Shown in pieces: positions 18,266-26,604 of a stretch of DNA of 64,000 nt. The notes below the pieces were generated by a model that saw nothing but the letters and a program-made list of their open reading frames with translations, was not told where the DNA came from and searched no databases. Source of the stretch: an uncultured Rhizobiaceae group bacterium (GTDB lineage: Bacteria > Pseudomonadota > Alphaproteobacteria > Rhizobiales > Rhizobiaceae). Location of the stretch: the NCBI GenBank assembly GCA_947501445.1, contig CANMVS010000001.1, positions 310,001 through 374,000 on the forward strand, written 5' to 3'. The translations under genes and the position numbers were made by a program. How positions within the stretch are numbered: the first letter of the stretch is position 1; each line of letters opens with the position of its first letter.

Positions 18266-19177
18266 ATGAAAAACTCCAACAACATCGCACGGCTCGCCGG
18301 TTGGTCCATCGCCGTCGCCTGCCTCGTGCTGGGCCTCAAAATCACTGCATGGCGTGTAACAGGTTCGGTGGCACTCTATTCCGATGCGCTTGAATCCGTC
18401 ATTAATGTCGTCACAGCCCTCATGGCCTGGATTGCCATACGCATAAGCCACCGGCCCGCGGACAAAGGCCATCCGTTTGGCCACCACAAGGCAGAATATT
18501 TTTCCGCTGTTATTGCCGGCGTGTTGATTGTTATTGCCGCATTGCTGATATTTCATGATGCCATTCTGGCGCTCTACTCCCCTTCTCCGCTCAATACGCC
18601 CGTGAAGGGCATGGCTATTAATTTATCTGCAGCCGTGATCAATGCCGGATGGGCATGGATGTTGATTTCGGCCGGTCGCAGGGCCCGCTCCCCGGCACTG
18701 ACCGCTGATGGCAGACATGTGCTGGTTGACGTTGTCACATCGGCAGGTGTGCTGATCGGCCTGGCGCTGGTTGTCGTGACAGACTGGCTGTTTCTGGATT
18801 CGCTCATGGCAATTGGCGTCGGGCTGAATGTACTTTGGGAAGGGTGGAAGGTGATTTCCTCTTCGGTTGATGGCCTGATGGATGGTGCTCTGGATGATGC
18901 TGAGAACGAGCGCATTCGTCAAACCATCCAGGAAAGTGCCTCGGGTGCAATCGAAGTCCACGACATCAAGACACGCAGTGCCGGGCACGTATCATTCATC
19001 GAATTTCATCTGGTTGTTGATGGTTCGATGAGCGTTTCAAACGCCCATCTGATCTGTAATCGCATTGAACAGGCCCTTGCCCGCTCGATACCCGGTGCCA
19101 ATATCACCATCCACGTTGAACCCGATGACGAAGTTGCACACAACAGTTTGCAAATAGACAATCACGAGACTGATTAA
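18266..19177 (+). CDS. Cation diffusion facilitator (CDF) metal exporter
   Basis: This 303-residue inner-membrane protein has six transmembrane helices and a cytoplasmic C-terminal domain. Metal-site motifs are YSDALES in helix 2, the His-rich HPFGHHKAEYF of loop 2-3, and DGRHVLVDVVTS in helix 5 (HxxxD pattern). The C-terminal domain ends in NITIHVEPDDE, as in FieF/CzcD-type proteins. It will exchange a divalent cation such as zinc, iron or cadmium for protons. ATG 18266 has GAGG at 18257-18260. Its end overlaps the end of the convergent MerR gene by 4 bp, and the metal-sensing context supports the role. Confidence 0.9.
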   Translation: MKNSNNIARLAGWSIAVACLVLGLKITAWRVTGSVALYSDALESVINVVTALMAWIAIRISHRPADKGHPFGHHKAEYFSAVIAGVLIVIAALLIFHDAILALYSPSPLNTPVKGMAINLSAAVINAGWAWMLISAGRRARSPALTADGRHVLVDVVTSAGVLIGLALVVVTDWLFLDSLMAIGVGLNVLWEGWKVISSSVDGLMDGALDDAENERIRQTIQESASGAIEVHDIKTRSAGHVSFIEFHLVVDGSMSVSNAHLICNRIEQALARSIPGANITIHVEPDDEVAHNSLQIDNHETD

Positions 19178-19566
19178 CCTTCATCACTGAGTAGCTGCAG
19201 CAACATCGTGCAGTCGTCGGACTCGTCATTGCACAGGCCGACCAGGTCCGTAAGCTCTTTTTCAAGTGCGCCAAGTTCCTGAATCTTGAGACGAACAACC
19301 GCCAGGTTTTTTTCCGCTATTGCCTTGGCTTTTTGACAGGTTAAGGGGCTTGAGGCAGCCTGCAACAGGGCCTGAGCATCGCGCACCGGAAAGCCTAACT
19401 CCTTGCAGCGGCGCACAAATCGCATGCGAGCAATTGCTGCATCATCGTAACACCGCCTGCCTGAGGCCAAACGTTCAGGTTCGGGCAAAATCCCCTCGCG
19501 TTCGTAGTAACGGATTGTCTCAATATGGATGCCGCTCAATTTTGATGCCGTGCCGATAGCATGCAT
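19174..19566 (-). CDS. MerR-family metal-responsive regulator
   Basis: This 130-residue activator/repressor has the MerR winged helix (ETIRYYEREGIL, GRRCYDDAAIARMRFVRRCKELGF), a dimerisation helix, and a C-terminal metal loop. Cys residues sit in SPLTCQ, VGLCNDE and DDCTM, a three-Cys spacing close to that of MerR proper (Hg), although Cd/Zn/Pb sensors are not excluded. ATG 19566 has AAGGAG at 19575-19580. The gene is divergent from the Cys-rich gene at 19809 and convergent with the CDF exporter. A MerR-type promoter with 19-bp spacing lies just upstream. Confidence 0.9.
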   Translation of the reverse strand: MHAIGTASKLSGIHIETIRYYEREGILPEPERLASGRRCYDDAAIARMRFVRRCKELGFPVRDAQALLQAASSPLTCQKAKAIAEKNLAVVRLKIQELGALEKELTDLVGLCNDESDDCTMLLQLLSDEG

Positions 19567-19578
19567 GCATATTGCTCC

Positions 19579-19609
19579 TTGCACCTGTAGACGCTACAGG
19601 ATGTATATA
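19579..19609 (+). promoter_or_regulatory. MerR-type promoter with 19-bp spacer and dyad
   Basis: Reading to the right: -35 TTGCAC (19579-19584), a perfect dyad CCTGTAG-ACG-CTACAGG (19584-19600), and -10 TATATA (19604-19609), separated by 19 bp. The overlong spacer with an operator between the boxes is the hallmark of promoters that MerR proteins untwist on binding metal. It points at the Cys-rich gene at 19809 and overlaps the 5' end of the regulator gene. Confidence 0.8.
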
Positions 19610-19808
19610 GGTAAGACAATCCAATGAAAAGCGCGGAGCGGGTCAATCAGAATGGACGCAACATCAACAAGCAGTTCCCCTCCAGACACAGTCACCTCAT
19701 CCAATGTATTCTTGTGCTTTGCGATGGCGCCCTATCACATCGGTAAATATGCCTGCATTTTGTCGCCAACGTCAATATTTCACCGAATTACAATACATGC
19801 TGCTCACG

Positions 19809-20078
19809 ATGACAGATAACAAGATGGTATTACAGTCTGACCTGACCTGCCCCGATTGCGGGCATATCAGTAACGAATATATGCCGACGAATGCATGTCA
19901 GTGGTTTTATGAGTGCAAGAGCTGCGCGACACTCCTCAAACCAAAAGAAGGCGACTGCTGCGTTTATTGCTCTTATGGCACTGTTCCTTGCCCTCCTGTA
20001 CAGGAAGGTAACAACTGCTGTAGCAGCGACGTTCTTATGTATCCGGCGCACCTTCACAAAAAACTTTTGGGAAATTAG
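19809..20078 (+). CDS. Small Cys-rich zinc-ribbon protein (GDCCxxCSYG motif)
   Basis: This 89-residue cytoplasmic protein has a zinc-ribbon-like pair CPDCGH and CKSC (residues about 16-44), then GDCCVYCSYGTVPCPP, and a terminal CCSSD: eleven cysteines in all. I know this layout as a conserved hypothetical found next to MerR regulators and metal exporters; it may bind or deliver a soft metal. I chose ATG 19809 (MTDNKMVLQ), 200 bp downstream of the MerR-type promoter; upstream ATGs (19704, 19749) would add an unrelated stretch. A partial repeat begins 7 bp after its stop. Confidence 0.8.
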   Translation: MTDNKMVLQSDLTCPDCGHISNEYMPTNACQWFYECKSCATLLKPKEGDCCVYCSYGTVPCPPVQEGNNCCSSDVLMYPAHLHKKLLGN

Positions 20079-20084
20079 GCCTGT

Positions 20085-20131
20085 AGAGCAATTCAGGTTT
20101 TGACGGAATCAGCGAAACCTGACTTTCTCTA
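20085..20131 (-). repeat. Partial inverted copy (E) of the intergenic repeat
   Basis: The sequence from 20085 (gagcaattcaggttttgacgg) is the reverse complement of the 3' hairpin arm of copies A, C and D, followed by aaacctga, so it folds as tcaggttt/aaacctga with closing agag/ctct. Only the second hairpin is present and the orientation is opposite to the full copies. It fills the 50-bp convergent junction and overlaps the stop codon of the ABC ATPase gene. Confidence 0.65.
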
Positions 20132-21127
20132 GACGGACGTCCGACCATCTTCGACGGCAAAACAGGCAGTCTCAGTTGTTCCGTGAAGCGTAAGCGACGG
20201 ATTTTCGCTTTTGCAGCGCGTGTTGGCCAATGCGCATCGCGGATGAAAAGTGCAGCCCGATGGCGGATCAATGGGGTTGGGTATTTCACCTTCGACAGGC
20301 TGGCGCTGACGACCGGTCATTTCCAGATCAGGCACCGCGTCAAGAAGCATCTTGGTATAGGGGTGTTTGGGGTCTTTGAACAGGGTTTTACCCTCTGCCA
20401 CTTCAACCAGCCGACCAAGATATAGGACACCGATCCGGCTGGCCATATGGCGCACGACCGACAGGTCATGGCTGATAAACAGATAGGTCAGACCAAATTC
20501 ATCCTGGAGGTCGCGCATCAGATTGAGTATTTGAGCCTGCACCGACACATCCAGTGCTGATGTTGGTTCATCGCAAACAATGAATTCCGGTTGGGCAGAC
20601 AATGCGCGCGCTATGGCAATGCGTTGGCGCTGACCGCCTGAAAACTCATGCGGGAACTTGGCACCATCGCGCGATGACATACCGACAATCTCGAGTAATT
20701 GGTCAACCCGATTTTCCCAGTTCATATTGTTGCCTTCGAGACCAAAGGTGCGAACCGGCTCGGCGATGATTTCCTTGACACGCCAGCGTGGATTGAGACT
20801 GGCAAATGGATCCTGGAAAATCATCTGGAAACGGCTTCTTAGCTGGCGCATGGACGCGCTGCCCTGTGTTGCCACATTGGTACCGTCAAATGTGATCTGC
20901 CCGCCTGACGGTTTGATCAGACCAACGATGAGCTTGGCAATTGTTGACTTGCCAGAGCCGGACTCCCCCACCAATGCAAAGGTTTCACCCTTCCTGATGT
21001 TGAATGAAACATCATTGACCGCGATCAGATGTTTCTTTTCCTCGCGCTCAAGCACGCGGTTGAGCCACGGCTTTGAAACGTCAAAAACACGGCTCAGGTT
21101 TTCAATATTGACGAGTGCATCCGTCAC
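20129..21127 (-). CDS. Peptide-type ABC transporter ATPase (DppF/OppF-like)
   Basis: This 332-residue cytoplasmic ATPase energises uptake with its partner at 21124. It has Walker A GESGSGKST (about residues 54-62), Q-loop IFQDPFASLNPR, signature SGGQRQR, Walker B FIVCDEPTSALD, and the H-loop FISHDLSVV. The C-terminal oligopeptide-family extension with CTFHPRC is the [4Fe-4S]/Cys region typical of DppD/DppF. It overlaps the upstream ATPase gene by 4 bp and is the last gene of the five-gene operon 25664-20129. Substrate is probably a di- or oligopeptide but could be nickel, opines or similar. Confidence 0.93.
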   Translation of the reverse strand: MTDALVNIENLSRVFDVSKPWLNRVLEREEKKHLIAVNDVSFNIRKGETFALVGESGSGKSTIAKLIVGLIKPSGGQITFDGTNVATQGSASMRQLRSRFQMIFQDPFASLNPRWRVKEIIAEPVRTFGLEGNNMNWENRVDQLLEIVGMSSRDGAKFPHEFSGGQRQRIAIARALSAQPEFIVCDEPTSALDVSVQAQILNLMRDLQDEFGLTYLFISHDLSVVRHMASRIGVLYLGRLVEVAEGKTLFKDPKHPYTKMLLDAVPDLEMTGRQRQPVEGEIPNPIDPPSGCTFHPRCALANTRCKSENPSLTLHGTTETACFAVEDGRTSV

Positions 21128-22101
21128 AGCGCGGTCCCTTCGTCATAGAGCATGCAGGCGACATCCCGCCCGTCATGAACCTTGCACCCAGGCTGTTCGA
21201 TAAAACAGCGCGCAAAGGCTTTTGGGCAGCGCGGACTGAAAGCGCAGCCCGGCGGTATGTCCGTCAATCGGGGCATTGAACCTGGTATCTGCGTCAAGCG
21301 GTCTGAATCCTGCATCAAAGTTGGTATCGAGCCCATCAGGCCCTTGGTATAGGGATGTTTGGCGTCCTTGATAACATCTTTCACAGGTCCAATTTCGGCA
21401 ACCCGTCCGGCATATAGGACAGCAACCCTGTCCGCAGCCTCGGCAATTACGCCCATGTCATGTGTTATCAGCATGACGGCGGTACGGTGCTCGGAGCAAA
21501 GACGCTTGAGCACATCAATAATTTGAGATTGCACCGAAACGTCTAGCGCAGTTGTCGGCTCGTCTGCAATAATCAGTTCCGGCTCGGCGCACAGGGCAAG
21601 GGCAATAACCACCCGCTGACGCATGCCACCGGAGAATTGATGCGGATAGTCATCGATACGCCGCGATGCTGCCGGAATACCGACCTCGTCCAGCAACTCA
21701 ATGGCTCTTGCACGTGCGGCGCTTTCACTCAGCTTCATGTGGGTACGGATCGTCTCGATAAGCTGCTCGGCAATAGTATAAAGCGGATTGAGTGACGTCA
21801 GCGGATCCTGAAACACCATTCCAATGCGTTTGCCACGCACCTTGCGCATGGCGTCACGCGGTAAATTGTCGATACGCTCGCCCGCAAGACTGATTGATCC
21901 GCCGGCAATGTGACCCGGTGGTTCTATGAGCCCGATAATGGCAGAGCCGGTCATTGATTTGCCAGCACCTGATTCACCCACAACGCCCAGAACCTCGCCG
22001 CGGCTGATATCGAAGCTGATGCGGTCCACCGCCGTCAAAATACCCTTGCGGGTTGGAAACTCAACGACCAGATCCTGAACAGAAAGAAGAACATCACTCA
22101 T
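21124..22101 (-). CDS. Peptide-type ABC transporter ATPase (DppD/OppD-like)
   Basis: A 325-residue ATPase with Walker A GESGAGKSMT, Q-loop VFQDPLTSLNPLY, signature SGGMRQR, Walker B LIIADEPTTALD and H-loop LITHDMGV. The C terminus carries CAFSPRCPKAFARC, the Cys-rich element of this family. It pairs with the ATPase encoded immediately downstream (4-bp overlap) and follows the permease gene by 4 bp, so the transporter genes are tightly coupled. Confidence 0.93.
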   Translation of the reverse strand: MSDVLLSVQDLVVEFPTRKGILTAVDRISFDISRGEVLGVVGESGAGKSMTGSAIIGLIEPPGHIAGGSISLAGERIDNLPRDAMRKVRGKRIGMVFQDPLTSLNPLYTIAEQLIETIRTHMKLSESAARARAIELLDEVGIPAASRRIDDYPHQFSGGMRQRVVIALALCAEPELIIADEPTTALDVSVQSQIIDVLKRLCSEHRTAVMLITHDMGVIAEAADRVAVLYAGRVAEIGPVKDVIKDAKHPYTKGLMGSIPTLMQDSDRLTQIPGSMPRLTDIPPGCAFSPRCPKAFARCFIEQPGCKVHDGRDVACMLYDEGTAL

Positions 22102-22105
22102 TGTA

Positions 22106-23047
22106 CTACCTCAACCGCGGATTAAGCGCATCACGCAGCCAGTCACCCAGCAGGTTGACTGCCAGAACCAGTACCGCCAGCATTATGCCGGGAAACATTG
22201 TTATCCACCATTCACCCGAAAACAAAAAATCATTGCCAATACGAATTAGGGTTCCCAATGAAGGCTGGGTCGAAGGAATGCCCACACCGAGGAATGATAG
22301 CGTTGCTTCTGTAATGATCGACAGGGCCAGATTGATGGTTGCAATAACCAGCACCGGACCCATGACATTGGGCAGCACATGGCGTGCCATGATCCGGATG
22401 GGATGCAGCCCGATCAACCGTGCGGCCTGAACATATTCCTTGTTTTTTTCAACCAGCGTCGATGATCGCACCGTGCGGGCATATTGCACCCAGAACGATA
22501 GTCCAATCGACACCACCAGAACATAAAACGCCGACTGCTCCCGATCGATCCCCCCCAGCATGCTACGCACTGACCCATCGATCAGCAAAGCAATGAGAAT
22601 TGCCGGGAAAGTCAATTGAACATCTGCAATACGCATGATGATCGTATCGGTCTTTCCACCGGCATAACCGGCAAGCAATCCAAGTGATATACCAAGAACC
22701 GCAGCAAAAATAACCGATGCAAACCCCACTGCCAGTGAAATGCGCGAACCATATAATATGGCCGACAGGATACCCCTGCCCTGGTCGTCTGTACCCAGCA
22801 GATAATCAGGGTTGCCCCCCTCTTCCCAGGCCGGCGGAGTCAACGAATCCAGCAGCGACAAAGTCGCCATGTCGAATGGATCGTGCGGTGCAATCCACGG
22901 CGCAAAAAGGGCGCCAAGGAAAATGACCAAAGTGACGACGGCAGCAACAATGGTGATCTTTGATTGTTTGAACGAATGCCAAATGTCGGAATCAAATATT
23001 CTGACCCACAGACTGGCGCGTTCAATTTTTACTGGCTCGGCGCTCAT
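22106..23047 (-). CDS. Peptide-type ABC permease (DppC/OppC-like)
   Basis: This 313-residue inner-membrane protein has a cytoplasmic N terminus, one isolated helix (about residues 30-50), a periplasmic stretch with GTDDQGRGILSAILYGSR, and the binding-protein-dependent permease domain. The EAA loop that contacts the ATPases is EYVQAARLIGLHPIRIMARH. Five more helices follow. It overlaps dppB-like by 4 bp (ATGA) and forms the heterodimeric channel with it. Confidence 0.93.
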   Translation of the reverse strand: MSAEPVKIERASLWVRIFDSDIWHSFKQSKITIVAAVVTLVIFLGALFAPWIAPHDPFDMATLSLLDSLTPPAWEEGGNPDYLLGTDDQGRGILSAILYGSRISLAVGFASVIFAAVLGISLGLLAGYAGGKTDTIIMRIADVQLTFPAILIALLIDGSVRSMLGGIDREQSAFYVLVVSIGLSFWVQYARTVRSSTLVEKNKEYVQAARLIGLHPIRIMARHVLPNVMGPVLVIATINLALSIITEATLSFLGVGIPSTQPSLGTLIRIGNDFLFSGEWWITMFPGIMLAVLVLAVNLLGDWLRDALNPRLR

Positions 23048-24021
23048 GCCTCTTTCCCTTCGATGCGAATGCGCGGATCAACCATCACGTAAAGAAGGTC
23101 AACAATCAGGTTGATGGTTACAAAGAGAAAGGCAATCAACAGCAGATAGGCTGCCATTATTGGTATGTCGACGTTTTGAACCGCCTGCAGAAACAACAGA
23201 CCCATGCCCGGCCATTGGAAAACCGTCTCCGTAATGATGGCAAAGGCGATAATTGAACCCAGTTGCAGTCCGGTAATTGTGATCACGGGTACCATTGTAT
23301 TCTTCAGGGCATGACCAAAATGAACCGCGCGATTGCTCAAGCCACGGGCGCGGGCAAATTTGATGAAATCCGTACGCAGAACCTCCATCATTTCAGAGCG
23401 AACAAGCCGCATGATGAGGGTCATTTGAAAAAGCCCCAATGTTATGGATGGCAAAATGAGTGCCTTTAGCCCGGAAACGGTTAAAAAGCCTGTGGACCAC
23501 CAACCCAGATCAACAACCTTGCCGCGTCCGAAACTGGGAAGCCATTGCAAATGCACGGCGAAAATAAATATCAGGATTATACCGATGAGAAAGGTCGGCA
23601 GCGATATGCCAATCAGCGATATCGTCAGGAACAGTTTTGACAGGATACTCTCACGGCGCAATGCGGTGTAAACACCCATTGGAATACCGGCCAGCAGAGC
23701 AAACAACGCCGAGACGAACGATAACTCGAGCGTCGCGGGCAGTCGGTCACCGATCATCTGCAGGACCGGACGTTTGAACTGGTAGGAAATGCCAAGGTTG
23801 CCCTGTGCTGCCTTGGATACAAAATGCCAAAACTGAACCGGCAGGGGGTCATTGAGACCAAGCTGTTCACGTAATTTGGCGCGCTCCTCAAGTGTGGTTT
23901 CAAGACCTACCATCTGGTCAACGGGATCGCCAACAAAACGGAACATGATAAAAGCAATGAGGCTGACGACCAGCATCACGACTATGGACTGTACAAGACG
24001 TCGGATTATGAATGCTAACAT
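23044..24021 (-). CDS. Peptide-type ABC permease (DppB/OppB-like)
   Basis: A 325-residue permease starting with the family-typical MLAFIIRRLVQSIVVMLVVS helix, a periplasmic loop ending in GNLGISYQFKRPV, and the permease domain with an EAA loop DFIKFARARGLSNRAVHFGH. It ends in DLLYVMVDPRIRIEGKEA, the standard DppB tail. The gene begins 50 bp after the binding-protein gene; a strong hairpin lies in that space. Confidence 0.93.
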   Translation of the reverse strand: MLAFIIRRLVQSIVVMLVVSLIAFIMFRFVGDPVDQMVGLETTLEERAKLREQLGLNDPLPVQFWHFVSKAAQGNLGISYQFKRPVLQMIGDRLPATLELSFVSALFALLAGIPMGVYTALRRESILSKLFLTISLIGISLPTFLIGIILIFIFAVHLQWLPSFGRGKVVDLGWWSTGFLTVSGLKALILPSITLGLFQMTLIMRLVRSEMMEVLRTDFIKFARARGLSNRAVHFGHALKNTMVPVITITGLQLGSIIAFAIITETVFQWPGMGLLFLQAVQNVDIPIMAAYLLLIAFLFVTINLIVDLLYVMVDPRIRIEGKEA

Positions 24022-24033
24022 GGCTGGTATCCT

Positions 24034-24059
24034 GGGCCCGCCCTGGTCAGGGCGGGCTC
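24034..24059 (-). promoter_or_regulatory. Stem-loop between binding-protein and permease genes
   Basis: An 8-bp GC-only stem GCCCGCCC/GGGCGGGC (24036-24043 and 24050-24057) with loop TGGTCA, extendable by G-U pairing. It follows the stop of the binding-protein gene (24072) and precedes the permease start (24021). There is no U-run, so I read it as a 3' stabiliser or partial attenuator that lets the binding protein be made in excess. Confidence 0.65.
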
Positions 24060-24071
24060 AGAAAATGCTCA

Positions 24072-25664
24072 TTATTTCTTGTTAACGTGATAGAGCATCA
24101 AAACGTTGTCGGCACGCTGTTTGAGGTCAACCCCATCAGCAACACCCCAGGCAAGACCCTGCTGGTGCAGCGGAATATAACCTGATTCTGCTGCCAGAAT
24201 CTGATAGGCCTGCGTAATCAGATCCAGCCGTTTGTTCGGATCGCTTTCAACCAGGACCTGGTTCGTCAGTGCGTCCACATCTTCGTTGCAGTAGCCGCCG
24301 AGATTAAACATGCCACCATTACCGGCGTCATCACGGCAACCAATCAGATTGCTCAGGACATTCCATGAATCAAATGATCCGGGTGTCCATCCAAGCAAAT
24401 AGAAGGATGTATCAAAGCCACCGGATGCAAGCACCTTGGCAAAATACTGAGCCTTGGGCTGCGCATTCAGATTAACTTTGACACCAACACGTGCCAGCAT
24501 GGCTGTGACGGCCTGACAGATTGCCTCATCGTTGACATAACGATCATTCGGGCAATCCATTGAGACTTCAAATCCATCTGGATATCCTGCTTCCTCAAGC
24601 AGTTTTTTGGATACATCCGGATCGTAAGAAAGACGCTCAATCTTGGCCGCATTTTCAAACATGAAGGGCGAAATCATCAGCGATGACGGTGTCGACAGAT
24701 TGCGCATCACTTTGGCTTTGATGGCTTCAATATCAATCGCGTGGTAAAAAGCTTCGCGAACCCGCTGATCCTTGAACGGGTTTTTCCCTTTGATATTGGA
24801 ATAGAGCAATTCGTCGCGCTTTTGATCCATACCAAGGAAAATTGTCCGCAACTCAGGTCCGGTCATCGCTGCTGTCGTAGCATTGGACTCTACCCGTTTG
24901 ATATCCTGCACCGGAATTGGGTATACAAGATCCATTTCATTGGAGAGCAGCGCTGCAACACGCGTCGCATCTGATGAAATTGTTGAGAATTCAACAGTGT
25001 CGACGTTGTATTTTTTATTTGCAGCATTCCACCAGTCGGCATTGGATACCAGCGTCGTATTCACCCCACCGTCATGTTTGGTGATCTTGAACGCCCCGGT
25101 TCCATTTGACTGCAGCGAAATTGGCGTGGCCGCCTGATCGGATGCGGAGGTAACACGCACAGAATCATTGGCCTCAGCCCATTCCTTGTCAATGATACCC
25201 CAGGTATCCCATTCATAGTGCAAAATCGGATTGGGTGAACTCAACACCACATCAACGGTATAGTCATCGACGATTTCAAATTTAGCATCGGCAGGAATAC
25301 GGGTTTTCAGATCCGATCCCTCAGAGCGCACGCGATCGGCTGAGAACACCACATCGGCCGCTGTGAAATCGTTTCCGTTGTGAAACTTCACGCCCTTGCG
25401 AAGGTGAAAGCGCCAGCGTGTCGGCTCTACAACTTCCCAACTTTCAGCAAGTCCTGGTATAATTTTCAGTTCCGGATCACGGCGCGTCAATCCTTCATAA
25501 ACATTGCCCAGCGTTCCCAAAGTGAACGTCTCGTTCAATGAATAGGGATCAAGGGATTTCAGAGATCCCTGAAACGCGAAATTAAATGTGTTTTCAGCCA
25601 ACGCCGGCATTGCAAAGACGCTGGTGAGAAGCGTAGCCCCTAATAAGCTTCTGCGAAATGACAT
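24072..25664 (-). CDS. Peptide-type ABC substrate-binding protein (SBP family 5)
   Basis: This 530-residue periplasmic protein has a signal peptide (MSFRRSLLGATLLTSVFAMPALA, cleavage after ALA) and the SBP_bac_5 signature LAESWEVVEPTRWRFHLRKGVKFHNG, followed by FTAADVVFSADRV. C-terminal YIPLHQQGLAWG is also family-typical. It captures the ligand for the permease encoded downstream and is the first gene of the operon. A good ribosome site (GGAGGG) precedes ATG 25664. The closest functional class is dipeptide/oligopeptide uptake; the exact ligand cannot be read. Confidence 0.93.
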   Translation of the reverse strand: MSFRRSLLGATLLTSVFAMPALAENTFNFAFQGSLKSLDPYSLNETFTLGTLGNVYEGLTRRDPELKIIPGLAESWEVVEPTRWRFHLRKGVKFHNGNDFTAADVVFSADRVRSEGSDLKTRIPADAKFEIVDDYTVDVVLSSPNPILHYEWDTWGIIDKEWAEANDSVRVTSASDQAATPISLQSNGTGAFKITKHDGGVNTTLVSNADWWNAANKKYNVDTVEFSTISSDATRVAALLSNEMDLVYPIPVQDIKRVESNATTAAMTGPELRTIFLGMDQKRDELLYSNIKGKNPFKDQRVREAFYHAIDIEAIKAKVMRNLSTPSSLMISPFMFENAAKIERLSYDPDVSKKLLEEAGYPDGFEVSMDCPNDRYVNDEAICQAVTAMLARVGVKVNLNAQPKAQYFAKVLASGGFDTSFYLLGWTPGSFDSWNVLSNLIGCRDDAGNGGMFNLGGYCNEDVDALTNQVLVESDPNKRLDLITQAYQILAAESGYIPLHQQGLAWGVADGVDLKQRADNVLMLYHVNKK

Positions 25665-25714
25665 GTAAAATTCCCTCCTTTATTGTGGCTCGCTTTACTC
25701 ATTTGACGAACCTT

Positions 25715-25728
25715 GAGCGGAGTATAGG
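25715..25728 (-). promoter_or_regulatory. Candidate -10 region shared with the second ABC operon
   Basis: On the minus strand, TATACT followed by CCGCTC sits about 50 bp ahead of the binding-protein gene. The same arrangement, TATGCT-CCGCTC, occurs ahead of the other binding-protein gene (40107-40120): gagcggagtatagg against gagcggagcataga on the plus strand. The -35 here is not clear. A shared promoter start region is inference. Confidence 0.35.
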
Positions 25729-25860
25729 CACGAAGCCACGACGAAATCCAGACTAATTGTTTCGCTATTTTAATGCGATCTCACCAAGCGCTTGCCCGGC
25801 AGGATTTATCACGCCCAAACAGGCAGGTTTCAATCGGAAGACGAGGGGTGGACGAAGCAC

Positions 25861-26493
25861 TCAGGAGCCTGGCCCGGGAGCATCGATAATGGCTTGGATT
25901 GCCTGATCGACCAGATCACCGGCATCTGGCCATCCATGTCCGCTGATCGTTATGTGGCAATGCGCAATACCCTGCAGGGCACATATCAATCCATCTGCCT
26001 TCAGCTTCAACTGCGCGTTGTTCATCCCATCACACAGGGTATCGGCGACAAGTTCATAGATCCTGCCAAATCCCTTTTGCGCTGCGGGATCACCTATAAA
26101 CAAATCAACATCCGTTTTGTTGATACCTTCGCTCATGAAGACAATCCGGTATTGTTCCTGATGAGCCAACCACCACAATACGTAGGCCTGCGCAGCTCTT
26201 TTAAGTCGGAGTATCGGTTCTGTCTCCTCGCTGGCCGCCCTATCAACGCATTGAAATACCTGCGCAAATATTCCCGTCCACAAATGTTGAAGAATATCAA
26301 ATTTACCCCGGAAATAGCTATAAAGCGTTTTGGGTGTACAGCCGACGTCCACTGCGAGCCTTCGCATCGAAACGGAGCCATACCCTTCCTTTTCAAACAA
26401 TTCCTGAGCTGCCTTGGCGATCTTCACGCGCATTTCAGCCTTTTTCGATTCGCTCAGCACAGGCCGGCCTCTTGGCAGGTTTGTTGTATGCAT
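25861..26493 (-). CDS. TetR-family regulator
   Basis: This 210-residue repressor has an N-terminal helix-turn-helix (about residues 20-68; YGSVSMRRLAVDVGCTPKTL, then YSYFRGKFDILQHLW) and a mostly helical ligand domain. The N terminus MHTTNLPRGRPV is a common basic arm. It is divergent from the DUF4345 gene at 26605 and probably controls it. The 111-bp region between them is AT-rich with an ACGCGT core near 26572 and a TGACATGTCA palindrome over the start codon of the neighbour; either could be the operator. Confidence 0.85.
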   Translation of the reverse strand: MHTTNLPRGRPVLSESKKAEMRVKIAKAAQELFEKEGYGSVSMRRLAVDVGCTPKTLYSYFRGKFDILQHLWTGIFAQVFQCVDRAASEETEPILRLKRAAQAYVLWWLAHQEQYRIVFMSEGINKTDVDLFIGDPAAQKGFGRIYELVADTLCDGMNNAQLKLKADGLICALQGIAHCHITISGHGWPDAGDLVDQAIQAIIDAPGPGS

Positions 26494-26604
26494 TTGTTTT
26501 CAATTTCCCTCCAGCGTCTCGAACGCCATGGAATAGCATGTTGACTCAGCTGATTCGACTATTTATTTATAACGCGTATTATTTAAATTGACAGGCGGTG
26601 TGAC

